Positions 26,236-40,197 of a DNA stretch of 64,000 nt are shown here, piece after piece (position 1 is the first letter of the stretch; every line of letters starts with the position of its first letter). The notes beneath the pieces are model-generated. The model was not told where the DNA came from and made no database searches. It was given only the letters and a program-made list of their open reading frames with translations. Source of the stretch: Escarpia spicata (taxonomy: Eukaryota > Annelida > Polychaeta > Sabellida > Siboglinidae). The stretch covers positions 6,996,404 through 7,060,403 of the forward strand of contig OZ023212.1 of the NCBI GenBank assembly GCA_963995525.1, read 5' to 3'. Made by a program: the position numbers and the translations under genes.

Positions 26236-26457
26236 CAGGGGCAGATCCAGAAATCGAGTCTGGGGGAGCACAAAAACCTTCATTGGCGGCCGAACCAAAT
26301 GGTGTAGTCTACATTTTGTCGCTATCGCACCGCCATAACTTCAGCTGCTCGGCTGGAGTGGTGATATGGCGTGGGCCCATTATAAAAGGTCTGCAGACAC
26401 GCCAAATGCCTAAGGTCTAGGGGGGCACGTGCCCCAGGCCGCCTGGATCCGCCCATG
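26236..26457. mobile_element. Short MITE (222 bp) flanked by ACATA
   Basis: The ends CAGGGGCAGATCCAGAAAT and GCCTGGATCCGCCCATG are inverted copies. ACATA occurs on both sides (26231-26235 and 26458-26462). The inverted relative near 51945-52090 carries a diverged version of it. Confidence 0.7.
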
Positions 26458-26644
26458 ACATACTTGTTTAATGCTTGTACTTATAATTTTAATAAAAGGT
26501 TTGGTGACAGAGTAATGTGTACCGCATTTGACAACACTCGTTTACCTGAAGGTGAAGAGCTTTGACGCATACAGCTGCATGTGGTGTTGACACAATTCGA
26601 GTTCTAAAAATATGGCACATGTATTAATGCCAACGGTCAAATGC

Positions 26645-26686
<42 letters not shown>

Positions 26687-26692
26687 TAAACA
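26645..26692. repeat. (TA)n microsatellite
   Basis: Two TA runs separated by GTA. Confidence 0.9.
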
Positions 26693-27288
26693 TGTTATGG
26701 GTATTCATTTTCACGCCTTTCATAGTATTGAGGGGGGCTTCTTTTTTTAACATAACAAAAACTCACAGAAGGGGCAATAAAAAAACTGGTGAAACTACTG
26801 GAATATTCTTTTCCTTTAAATAATTAAATACCAAGACTACATACGATTACAATTTAATTCAAATTAAATTTTGAAATGTCCAATAATAGTAATTTTTTAT
26901 ATAAAAGTAATAGATTAGTCAAATTACTATTACAATACTGTTATTAGTAAATTGTGTACATATTGTTTTTGTTCAATCTATTATTATTAATTCAATAATT
27001 ATAATCGTTCCAGATCATTATATAATGCATTTACACTATTAGTATTATCCCATGCCTACTTAGGCTACTAGCCTACTACCATATACAACATAGACATAAC
27101 ATAATCATATTATCATTGACATAGGTATATGCCACAGCGTCGAACTGTTAGCTGATACTAGTCTACGGTAAACAAGGCCAAGCCAGGCCGCCCATACCGC
27201 CATTGCCATTGGCTATGACAAAAGTAAACAATCAAATAAATTTAGTACATACAACATTAATATGTATACTCACTCATACGCCTAAATA

Positions 27289-27560
27289 TACGTGATTATA
27301 GCTGAATAATTCGAAATTACTAACCTGTCTCGAAGAACCTTTGCGAACGCTGCATCTATTGACGTTGTGACTGACCCCACGGCACGGGCCACGGCCACAG
27401 TCCACTGGCACTGTCCCCAACTCGTTCTGTTTACTTTGTTTCGTTCCATAGTCTTCCCCAAATGGAAATACACATTTATGCATAGGTACTGTCTTTGTCT
27501 GTCTAATTTCGCCCATTTTGCCGTGTCGGTGGCATATGTTCTTGGACGTCCACTCATTGT
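27289..27560 (-). pseudogene. Exon-like segment E, element 1 copy (putative 5' coding exon)
   Basis: Reading inward from the right end of element 1, an ATG opens MSGRPRTYATDTAKWAKLDR, then INVYFHLGKTMER, and later DAAFAKVLRDRLVIS. A strong donor CAG/GTTAGT follows at about 27322. Related segments are at 31202-31456, 13560-13780 and 49870-50085. Its position next to the terminal repeat and the shared donor make it the likely first coding exon of the element's gene. The middle part (VAVARAVGSVTTS) is copy-specific and may be an insertion. No domain assigned. Confidence 0.55.
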
Positions 27561-28068
27561 CTAAACTCAGTATTTCATAACATGAACAGCGCCAAAGGGT
27601 GGGGTCAAAGGTCAATATCGCCCATAATTCCCGATCACGAGAAAACAAGAACGCAATTCCACACAACATTCAATGTCCATACTCAGGTAAAATCGAAGCA
27701 AGAAACCGGATTCGGTTTTTACCAAAAACAAAGAGTTCGCAATTGTTCTATTAATTAAAAAAAACGAACTAACACGTATGCATCAACGAAATAGGATATC
27801 ATTGGGGAGTACGTGATGCCTCTGATTTTTTGTGAAATTACTCAGAAACGCGAGGAGCAAAACAGTCGAATTGGTTGAGTACCTTTAAGTTCCGGGATAT
27901 CCGATTGCAGATTCAGGCGCGTAAATAGGCCTACATCCGTTCTGCACAAGTTTCTAAATATAGGTGTGGTGTAGAATTTCTCAGTAATTATAGGCGTCGT
28001 CTACACCGTCGTAAACAAACGCTAGCACAACAAAGGCAGGATGGAGGTTACAAACATCGCCTAAGTGA

Positions 28069-28346
28069 GCGGTTCCCAAACTGTGGTCCGCGGATACATT
28101 GAGGTGGTCTCTATGGACAACGTAAAATACACGTTAATTGTTTGTAAAAACTAACAGAAAGAGGACATTTTATTCCGCAAAGACTAAAAGAACTTTTATT
28201 TTGTAAAGACGACTGCAGCCTCTGCTGGTATATTCAAATTACTTAACGACTTCAACGTTTCCCATTCTGCATGGATTGGCAAAAATATAGTCCTTTTAGT
28301 CTTTGCGCAATAAAATGTCCTCTTTCGGCTTGCTGTTTCCACACAA
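28069..28346. repeat. Centre of the 19-36 kb palindrome with hAT-type terminal sequence
   Basis: The sequence 'gcggttcccaaactgtggtc' here recurs inverted at about 31830-31854. From 28138 to 28346 the two halves pair around an axis near 28240, with 'agaaagaggacattttattc' on one side and its near-complement at about 28315 on the other. The motif GTTCCCAAACTGTGGTCCGC resembles known hAT-type termini, so a hAT MITE probably sits at the axis. Element 2 is inserted at its right edge. Confidence 0.65.
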
Positions 28347-29484
28347 TTAAAGGTCCTCAACCAATTCGTTTGCCCATCGCCAATTCGGTTCTTTTAGGTC
28401 CAGATGTGTAATGTGTGAATAGTTTAACTAGTGTGCACAGTCGGTTTAATAAAAAATGCGTACTTGTTTTTTTAATCGTCAAAAAACAAGATTTGTCGTT
28501 ACACCGGGTATAGCTGGCGAAAGCCAATTGCGCTGTCGACCTCCTGCGCCATTTCAGTCACGTGCTTTACGCGAGATCGGCATCCCATGCATTCGAAAAC
28601 AATAACAACATACACGTGCTTTGGTGTATCAAGATGAAGATTCCAAAGTGGTTGTACGAAGGTACGTATACTACACTATCGCATTTAGCAACAAGAACGC
28701 GTAGCCGCGTATTAATTCAACGAGAATTGCGAACGTCAACACTCGACTCGACTCTAAGACTAAGACTGTCTAAGACTAAGTCTAAGACTAAGCCTAGGCT
28801 AGCCAGTCACCAGATCCATGACCATATTATCAGCCAGAGATTCAGTCAGAGGCTGTGTCAACGAGCATAATATTTGATATGCATTGTAATTTGTATTTTG
28901 TTACGTAGGATCTTGGTAATAAACTATGTTATTGCGACAATACATGTAGAGAATAGATGACGTGAGGCTGCGAAATGACAAATAACATTGGTTTGGCAAT
29001 AGGCCCCTGTTGATCGTGCAATTAACTTAGTCAGGGAGCATCCGTAATTTCGTGCAACAGAACGTCAAACACGGGAGTATTATATTGGTGATCATAATTA
29101 TTAGAACAGTGTTTTGTGACGCATATTTTGATACTATTACTGCAGAATGTTGTTGATTTGCATTGTAGTTTATGCAAAATAATTTAGATTTGTTATATTG
29201 ACGACCATGATGGTGATGATGATTGTATTAAATGTATAAATGTAAACGTGTAAATACATAAAATATAAATACAGTTAAATTACACCATATATAAGGATTA
29301 AACAAAATAATGCTCGCACTTGTTTCCGTTGTGGTCCTTGGTGCCTGGCTATAGTTTATGTAATTGGTATCCTGTGATACCTTTCAACTGACATATGCCA
29401 GCTATTCTTGTGTATTTACCAATATATTCTCACCACAGCAATATATGAATGCATAATGCGTAACCTGAATTATGATGTCGCTAG

Positions 29485-29609
29485 AGGCCACGCTGCAACC
29501 CAAGAATGGGAATGAGAGGAGGCAGAAGAGGAGCTAAGGCGGTCACCTGGGTCAAGCAGACACAGGGAGGATACATAGTCTGCGGGAGGCCCACATTTGA
29601 TCAATCCAG
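29485..29609 (+). other. Exon-like segment A, element 2 copy (open)
   Basis: Between an AG ('gtcgctag') and a donor-like CAG/GTAATT, the plus strand is open in one frame over the whole segment. It gives RPRCNPRMGMRGGRRGAKAV and TWVKQTQGGYIVCGRPTFDQ. Element 1 has a frameshifted version. Product unknown. It lies on the strand opposite to segments D and E, so the element may carry two convergent genes. Confidence 0.45.
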
Positions 29610-30309
29610 GTAATTTCAAATTTATAACAATCAACCACATATAAGTTATCCAAAAAATTTAATGTGCACATTTACATATATATTTGTTTTCATACACATT
29701 TTAATAATAACATCTTGGACGTGGAAAACTAAGTTGACTTCTGCACTTATATTATACCCACATACATATTAATACACCTTTAAAAGTATTTAGCATACAG
29801 CGATGACTCAGAAATAAGTTTATAAAATAAATATAAATTAATATAAATGCTCTTAACTGATGCTTTACTGATTAGCAGAATTCAAATCAGTCTATAATAT
29901 TGACTAAGATCAGGCGTCACTGTAATGAAATAGAAACATTTTTAATTCATGTAATGACAATGAGCACCTTATAAAGAAAAAATAGTTAACATTTGTCACC
30001 ATTTTGAAAAAGAGCACATTCTACTAATGATTGCATGCCACCACCCTCTCCCTCCTCCGGAACAACCCCGGTAAACACTGACTGTTCCTAAGATATCAAC
30101 ATGTATAGATGCAGCTGTAGTAGCACATTTCTTGCTGCCGTTTTTCTTGTGAAATGCTGCAGATCACACATGAAACATTATTTTACATTTACTGATTATG
30201 AGAATGAACATTCCAAAATTATTTACTACCAACCTACAATAATACCTGTTTTTGTTTACTGAATATATGCTTCTCTTTACAGGAGATTGGACTAGTGTGT
30301 TTAGTATCA

Positions 30310-30719
30310 CTAGTTCTCCAAGTTAATATGGCATACTGGGCAGTTGTACTTGTCCAGGATCTCAGACAAGATTCCACAGCCATGCAGCATGCTGCATATT
30401 AATGGTTTGTCATGTGAATGTCCACCGACTGATCCCAATTGTGTCGTGTGATGCATCCGTGATAGATTTCCCAGTGCCGATGGGGTGTACACTGGCTTCC
30501 AGGTCAGTCAGTTAGCTTAACTGACAAAAAACCAATGTAGAATGCAGGTTGCTCGACATACGAATATGGTGACGCCTGACTAGCTCGTGAGACAGGTTCA
30601 GTGTCGAGCATTCTTCGGTGAACTACATCGGTTTGGATATCGATGACATCACTGTATGTGTTCGCTGTCTTCGATGGTACTGCATACCAGCTTCCTGACT
30701 GTTTGCTGTATATCCGCAT
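30310..30719 (-). pseudogene. Exon-like segments D, element 2 copy
   Basis: These are the same two blocks as 23328-23804: SGSWYAVPSKTANTYSDVID at the start and ILDKYNCPVCHINLEN at the end. A deletion removes the QRRELLPEDSCQ part. The C-terminal block ends in TAG in all three copies. Confidence 0.5.
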
Positions 30720-31201
30720 TTACCTATACCGGAGACAAGGTGACAATCAGCATGGCTCTGACATGTATGATATTTTATATCTGACGACACATTTATCAAA
30801 AGTCAATAATACACAGTATTTGTATTCAATTCAACTTTTAACTTTTAGTAGTATCCTTGAAAAAATATTGGTTCGATAATTATAATCGTTACGGATCATT
30901 TATAATGCATTTACACTATTACTATTTTCCCAAGCCTACTTAGTCTACTAGCCTACTACCATATACGACATAGACATAATATAGTCACTATCATTGACAT
31001 AAGTATATGCCAGAGGCATAGCGTCGTATTGTTAGCTGATATTAGTCTATAGTAAACAGGGCCCAGCCAGGCTGCCTATATCGCCATTGCCAATGACTAA
31101 GTCTAAAAGGAAAACAATCAAATAAATTTAGTACAAGCAACATTAATATATATACTCATACGTCTAAATATACGTGATTATAGCTGAATAAATCGAAATT
31201 A

Positions 31202-31440
31202 CTAACCTGTCTGAAAGAACCTTTGCGAACCCTGCATCTCGTCTGTTGATATTGTGACTGACACCACGGCACGGGCAACGGCCCACGGCCACAGTCCACT
31301 GGCACTGTCGCCAACTCCTTCTGTTTGCTTTGTTTCTTCCATAGTCGTTCCCAAATAGAAATACACCTTTATCCGTGGGTACTGTTTTTGTCTGTCTAAT
31401 TTAGTCCATTTTGCCGTGTCAGAAAACTCGGAATTCCATA
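31202..31440 (-). pseudogene. Exon-like segment E, element 2 copy
   Basis: Contains DTAKWTKLDRQKQYPRIKVY and FYLGTTMEETKQ, then goes out of frame before the QVSNF end. The ATG and the MSGRPRTYAT start seen in element 1 are deleted here. Confidence 0.55.
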
Positions 31441-31937
31441 ACATCAACAGCGCCAAAGGCTGGGGTCAGAGGTCAATATCGCCCACAATTCTCGATCACG
31501 AGAAGACAAGAACGCGATTCCACGCAAAGTTCAATGTCCATACTCAGCTAAAATCGAAGCAAAAAACCGGATCCGGTTTTTACTAAAAACGAAAGAGTTC
31601 GCAGTTTTTGTATTAATTTTATAAAAACGAACTAATACGTATGCATAAACGAACTAGGATATCATTGGGGAGTACTTGATTCCTCTGTTTTTTTGTGAAA
31701 TTAAAAAGAAACGCGAGGAGCAACTCCGAGCAAGACAATCGAATTGGTTGAGTACCTTTAACGTGTATTTTTGCGTTTTCCATAGAGACCACCTCATAAT
31801 ATCATGCGGACCAACCGAGGGCCGCGGACCACAGTTTGGGAACCGCTCACTTAGGCGATGTTTGTAATCCCCATCCTGTCTGTGTTGATAGCGTTTGTTT
31901 ACGACGGTAATTACTAATACATTCTACGCCACACCTA

Positions 31938-33324
31938 CAGTCATTTGCAAAAGTTTAAGACCAGGCACGATTTTTTGAAGAAATTTGACTAAACTATGTT
32001 TTTTTGGCCTTCACATAACATTATATCAGTTTATTTCGCCAAATAAACGTAGTACAACATAATATGAAACTTTATGTCGTCCAAAAAGTGTCAGTGTCTC
32101 TACTTTTCAGTATTTAGTGTGGCCTCCTTTTCTGTCAATGACCGCCTGGATGCGATATGGCATGCTAGAAACCAGATATTCGCAGTACTCCTGGGTGATT
32201 TCGGTGACCCAAACGTCCTTGATAGCTTGTTTCAAGTTTTGAGCGCTTGATGGTTGTTTGTCTGTCACCTTATCCTTCATTATAGTCCACTGGTTCTCAA
32301 TGGGATTTAGATCTGGGCTGTTCCCAGGCCATTCCAGCACGGAGATTTTATTCTTCTTGAGGAAATCAGTGGCTACCTTGGATCGGTGACAAGGAGCGCC
32401 ATCTTGCATGGACATCGTACATTTGTGGATGTCCATATACAGTTTCAGCTTCTCCTTCAACAACTCCACGTACCTAGGTCCATTCATAGTGGTGTAAGGT
32501 GGAATAAAATACAGACCAGAAGGGCCAAAACATGACATGGCACCCCAAATCATCTGACTTGGCGGGTGTTTCATTGTGGCTGCTGCATATTTCTTATCAA
32601 ATCGCTTACCTACTGGCCGCCTAACGTGCCTCTTGCGACGTATAAACTGTTGCATGGTCGATTCATCTGAGAACAACACTTTCTTCCACTGCGCGAGAGT
32701 CCAGTGGCGATGTCGTCTGGCAAAGTCCAGCCTCTTTTTTTTCATCTCAGGTGTCAGGCGTGGCATCCAGGCAGGCTTGCGGGACTTGAGCCCAAATTCT
32801 TTGCTGAGACGTCTCGAAACAGTACTGAGACTTATTTCCGTACCTTATAAGCGTAAAGCAGCCCGAATTTTCTTGGATGAGCTCATTGGCGAGCACATCA
32901 CGATGCGTCTCATTGTGTGGTCATCCCTGAGCGTAGTTTTCCGTGGACGACCACTCCTTTTACTGGCACGAAAAGTGCCATCAGTATTGAATTTGACGAT
33001 GGCGTTGTGCACGTCTGTTTTGGAATAACGAAATTTAGCACTAATGTCTCTTTCCATATATCCTTCTCCATGTAGAGTCACTATTTGTGCCCTTAGAACC
33101 TCTGTCAAAGACGATTTTTTGCCCATTTCAGGGATGAAGACAAAACTGAAAAACACCTAATCGATACTGACAGCAGCAAACAAATGACCTGGAAGTACTG
33201 ACTAGGCGTATTGCTTCAAGGCCCAAATAGGATGATGCAATCCAGACATTATGTGATGCAATCTGATGCCATACCATAAAATTTTTAAAAATCGTGCCTG
33301 GTCTTAAACTTTTGCAAATGACTG
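31938..33324 (-). mobile_element. Tc1-family DNA transposon, 1,387 bp, complete
   Basis: Perfect terminal inverted repeats of about 38 bp begin CAGTCATTTGCAAAAGTTTA at 31938 and end in its complement at 33324, flanked by TA (31936-31937 and 33325-33326). The inverted palindrome arm preserves the unoccupied site 'tttctaaatataggtgtgg' near 27949-27967, confirming both ends. The element carries one transposase gene on the minus strand. Confidence 0.97.
32107..33126 (-). pseudogene. Tc1 transposase, full length with one nonsense codon
   Basis: A single minus-strand frame of 339 codons from ATG 33126-33124 to the stop at 32107-32109, the usual Tc1 length. An upstream in-frame ATG at 33156 would add ten residues. 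Order of domains: an N-terminal helix-turn-helix region starting MGKKSSLTEVLRAQIVTLHG, a GRPRKTT hook-like motif, a second DNA-binding part, then the catalytic core. The core has D in LFSDEST, D in MQDGAPCH and E in NPIENQW with 34 residues between the last two (DD34E). One in-frame TAA at 32845-32847 interrupts the DNA-binding region. There are no frameshifts. The enzyme cuts and pastes the element at TA sites. As encoded it is inactive without readthrough. Confidence 0.95.
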
Positions 33325-34101
33325 TATATTTAGAAACTTGTGCAGAGCGGATGTAGGCCTATTTACGCGCCTGAATCTGCAATCGGATATCCCGGAGCTT
33401 AAATGTGTGATGTTGTTGAGGCTCTCTACCTTGCAGTTACGTAAGGCTTGTTGCAAAGTTACGCATTATTACAATCATTTAAACCCAAACGTTCTGTATT
33501 CGCATTTTCAACAAACGTGTTACTCCCAAATTCTGACAAATAACATTTTCGATCAACACGCGCGCTGTCGAGGATATGACATCGGAAGACGGGTGAGCTG
33601 GTTAAAAAATTTCGGCGACGTTCAATTTTTTTTTCTCGAGTTGCACCCGTTCTTCTCCATATCAAACAAAACACGCACCACCTTCCCTAATATCGGGGGA
33701 CCTTTCTCCATCCCATAAAAAATATATTACAAAATGCCACCCATTCCCTAAATATTGGGGGTTAAGCCCCGCTCACCAATTATTGAAGGAAAGAGCTCAG
33801 CTCCCCAAGCCTCCTCCGGTTCCGACACCTATGCAGTCAGTAAATGTTTGTGCTCTGTTTCGTGTTACCTAACAATGCGCACACCAATGCTTCATATCTC
33901 AATAAACGCTTCAGATTTTAATAAGCTCAACTTTTATTTCACACTGCATCCATATTTAATGTAGTTCGCATCAGCGCACTATCAACTGTCATCGGTACCG
34001 GTAGGTATCCTCCTTTTATGGGTACGATGAAATATCGGTGCATAGCACTATTTAGGGGACGGCTCTGGCGAAAACATAGCATACTTCAGTAGCCGGTAAA
34101 C

Positions 34102-36684
<2,583 letters not shown>

Positions 36685-36689
36685 AGCGG

Positions 36690-38300
36690 GGTTTTACTTA
36701 TCCTGAGTGGGGTTTCAACATGTCTAACAGGTAGACTTGATTGGTAGTTTAATATTATTAGTATTTTCGTTGTAGATGTAGTTGTAGCAGTTGTATTGAT
36801 ATTATCATGGTGTACGGAAGGCGCAATACGTATTATATGTGATTAATTGGCACACGATTGCATTATTATGTTGAAACACAGGTATTTATTTATACAACTC
36901 TATAAAAGTAAGCCATTTCTCACAGCCGCCTAGGTGAGTCCACATTTTTTTATTATCCTGACTACTTTTGTTAATTCTTCTGATATTTATTTATGCAACA
37001 AACTAATATTTTAAACCATATGATATCGGATTAGTTAGACATAGGACGTCAACGTAAAACATACTTGTTACAAAATGCAATGGATTTAATGCTCTTCTAT
37101 ATGTAGCATATGTTTAATATGTAAAAGTACTTACTTACATGTGTATTTTGATAGACGACAAACGGTAAATTGTTTGACATTGAATTGTTCACTTTCACAA
37201 CGAATGACAGTGAGCGAATTTTACAGTGTATTTCAGCATTAACAATTCACCGGTGCTCTCCGTATTCACAGCCAGGCGTTTAGTCCAGTCATTAAATTAA
37301 GTCACGCTATAACCAATATTTATTGCCATCCAACACCTATAAACCAGAGTCGTCATGAAACAACTCATGGCCCTATCGAAACATCCCCGCAGACAGTTGT
37401 GACTTTAAAAACGTTGCCTTATGTTTTCGTTCATCATGTGTTCGTCACCAACTTTTGATCGCTTGACGGAGGGTTTGCTAGACAACTGGTCACATGATGG
37501 AGCGGTCAACTGACCTATCCGATACCACGTAGTCGTCTCGGACATTCTGTCGTATATCTTGTTGAAATTCTGGTCACAAAAGTGTTCCTTTATGACAAAA
37601 ACATAAAGTAAGATGTTTACTGTGACAACCGTATACGGGTATGTTTGAGTCTTCGTGCTGCAATAGTAATGTAATTCACGTATATAACCGTTATCAATAC
37701 TGTTGGCAAAGTCAACGCTTAACGGAGGTCACGCGCAAAAACTGGGTTGAGTCGTAGGCAGACCGCGTGTACTGGATACATCAGCAAAGCAAAGACCGTG
37801 TATCAATACAAGACGGTCAAGCGCGCGCTGTTCCCATTGTTAAAACGTACGTCAATGTGTAACAGACCTGCAGTGGCTAATTTAGTTACTTACTATTATT
37901 ATTAGTTATCAGAGAAACACTAGAACAGAAAATCCAGATTCGCATTATATAAAAGCATTATATAAAAGAATGCTGCACCAAGCAAGCATAAGGTCGCCGT
38001 CACTGTGGGCGCGTTTCTAAAGCAACAAGGTTTGAACGATTTGTTTATTTTCGCGTCCGTATGCGTAGTTCTTGTTGTCTACCGGAACTGAATGTAGTTG
38101 ACAGATAAGAGTCATGACTGGAATTTGGTGCAGACATTGGCCTGACCTTTGATTCACTTCGTGACCATGTCCTGGTTTTAAGATCGAACCGGAAAGAGGA
38201 AAGTATGCAAATAAATGCAGACCCCCTCACGTGAGTGAGCACCCTCATCCCCATAGTATGACGACATTAAAAACACGCATGCGTACAGCCATAATTCTAA
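36690..38300. other. No gene recognised
   Basis: Intergenic sequence downstream of the C4-like gene. No exon-like segment, microsatellite or repeat with another copy was found. Confidence 0.45.
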
Positions 38301-38312
38301 AAATGTCATACT

Positions 38313-38537
38313 ATGCGTTTCGATCCTTTACAGTTTAAAGACAATTCCCGAATTTGGCTTGAGGCCAAGCCAGTTTCTTTAAAAGGGAACTATTTTTGGA
38401 ATTACGGGGAGGGCGGCAATGAACGCAGACGAGGAGACACGTTGACGCTAGTAGTAAAGGAGGTTAAGTACGAGTTACGCTTTGATTATGATGGGTGGAA
38501 GTGGAAAAGTAGTTCCGGCTCCCATGTTAAAAGATAG
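38313..38537 (+). other. Small ORF of unknown status
   Basis: This 74-codon frame starting MRFDPLQFKDN and containing ELRFDYDGWKWKSSSGS ends just where the 'catgttaaaagatagg' array starts. Part of it (38478-38500) is repeated inverted at 38560-38585. Amino-acid composition is protein-like, but I recognise no family and see no second copy. It may be chance. Confidence 0.2.
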
Positions 38538-39112
38538 GGGGTTACCCTATTATCGCCCGCTTTTCCGCCCATCATAATCAAATTCAACCCAATGTGCATC
38601 CAAAATCTATAGGTCTAAAAGGGGTAAATTGGACTTTGAAATAGTGCAAAACGTCAATTCGATTTATCGTAAAGGTATACGACGACTTTTTGACCTCGAT
38701 GTACTATTTTACCCCTAGGTTGGTAGTCCTTCAAACCCCATGTTAAAGGATAGGAAAATTTACCTATATTTTTATTTTTCGAGGGGCCGGTTTACCCCAA
38801 ATCGGCTAAAAAAACTGTCCTACCAATTTGTCCCATGTTAAAGGATAGGGACATTTTTCCCATGTTAGAAGATAGGCCATTTTCTCCATGTTAAAGCATA
38901 GGGAGGTTCCAATTTATCCCAAATTGTCCTCTGAAAGCTGTCCTACCAATTTTATCCCATGTTAAAGCATAGGGAATTTTATTACAAAGGTATCCGACCA
39001 CTTTTCGAATTTTTATCCCATGTTAAAACATAGGGAATTTTCACCCCATGTTAAAGCATAGGACATTTTTATCCCATGTTAAAGCATAGGACATTTTTAC
39101 CGTAAAGGTATA
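38522..39112. repeat. Interspersed array of CATGTTAAAGCATAGG motifs
   Basis: At least ten copies of CCCATGTTAAAGCATAGGG or close variants at irregular 30-200 bp spacing, becoming regular (about 30-40 bp) from 38955 to 39100. AT-rich filler with runs of T lies between them. Confidence 0.85.
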
Positions 39113-39511
39113 CGACCACTTTTTGAATAAAATAACATATACCGAACAGCATTTGAATATGTCACACACGAGATTGCTTGACCCGTAGGTCCAGGCTCTG
39201 CCTAGGGGCCGAGCCTTTATTTGTTTGACTATGACACGTCGAAAATGTGGTGTTATAATAGGGGTAATGTGTAACAAAAGGGTTATAAATTCAACGGAGA
39301 CCGTTTTATCTGAAGTAATGTATACGAAATGTAGATTATGTAAAGGACTATGTTATATCAGAGCCTATAGCCTCGTTTTGTTTTGTTTTTCGAACAGAGC
39401 GACCATTTTGGAATTAGCCCTTTGGTGTCTGTTACAAAAACCCGTACTCGACACGTGTCTGGACACGTTTGTTTGTCGCAAGCACGCGCACCCTGTATGA
39501 CGTTATGGTAC

Positions 39512-40070
39512 GCGCAGTAATTTTGTACACGAAGTGAGTTGTTCAAGCAGATAGTGCTTTGGTTAGACCTCGTATTGAACTTGCGCGTATGTAATGTAAT
39601 CCCTTCACGTGACGTCATGAGGCAGTGACGTCATGAGCAGTGACATCATCAAACTGCTATGCGCAGTAATTTTGTACGCGAGGTGAGTTGTTCAAGCAGA
39701 TAGTGCTTTGGTTAGACCTTGTATTGAACTTGCACGTATGTAATGTAATCCCTTCACGTGACGTCATGAGGCAGTGACGTCATGAGCAGTGACATCATCA
39801 AACTGCTATGCGCAGTAATTTTGTACGCGAGGTGAGTTGTTCAAGCAGATAGTGCTTTGGTTAGACCTTGTATTGAACTTGCGCGTATGTAATGTAATCC
39901 CTTCACGTGACGTCATGAGGCAATGACGTCATGAGCAGTGACATCATCAAACTGCTATGCGCAGTAATTTTGTACGCGAGATGAGTTGTTCAAGCAGATA
40001 GTGCTTTGGTTAGACCTTGTATTGAACTTGCGCGTATGTAATGTAATCCCTTCATGTGACGTCAATTAAA
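39512..40070. repeat. 149-bp tandem repeat, about 3.7 units, rich in CRE-like sites
   Basis: The landmark GCGCAGTAATTTTGTAC starts at 39512, 39661, 39810 and 39959, an exact 149-bp period. Each full unit contains CACGTGACGTCATGAG and a second TGACGTCATGAG, then TGACATCATC. The array therefore holds at least six perfect TGACGTCA palindromes (CREB/ATF consensus). Units differ by only a few bases, so amplification is recent. Confidence 0.96.
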
Positions 40071-40197
40071 TAAGTAATTGCGCATGCATAATAGTGGCTA
40101 TTCTTATAGGTCGTAGGTTGTCGACCCTTTGAATAGGTGTAGGCCTCGCCTAGTCTATTCATTTACATAGGTTCAAAAACATAGATCCAAACCGGAT

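Larger units (their letters stand above)
20512..27884. mobile_element. TTAA-flanked DNA transposon, element 1 (7.4 kb, with nested insertions)
   Basis: The left end AGGTCCTCAACCAATTCG and the right end, whose complement is AGGTACTCAACCAATTCG, are flanked by TTAA at 20508-20511 and 27885-27888. The opposite palindrome arm reads 'cccggagcttaaatgtgtg' at 33391-33409, a clean unoccupied TTAA site with the same flanks. TTAA duplication is characteristic of piggyBac and Kolobok elements. The 18-bp termini do not let me decide between them. The interior has exon-like segments on both strands but no recognisable complete transposase. A MITE (21513), a hAT-like element (24573) and another MITE (26236) are nested within it. 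The shorter element 2 lacks all three. Confidence 0.85.
28351..31757. mobile_element. TTAA-flanked DNA transposon, element 2 (3.4 kb)
   Basis: Starts AGGTCCTCAACCAATTCG and ends with the complement of AGGTACTCAACCAATTCG, flanked by TTAA at 28347-28350 and 31758-31761. An inverted copy of the unoccupied site, with the same flanks, is at 28134-28137 ('tacacgttaattg'). It is collinear with element 1: the segments starting at 20512, 22371, 22490-23930 and 26995 correspond to 28351, 29485, 29610-30870 and 30878. It lacks the nested insertions and most of 23940-26990. No full transposase is visible. Confidence 0.87.

Noticed and set aside
32576..33028. 150-codon plus-strand ORF
   Set aside because: Antisense shadow of the Tc1 transposase.
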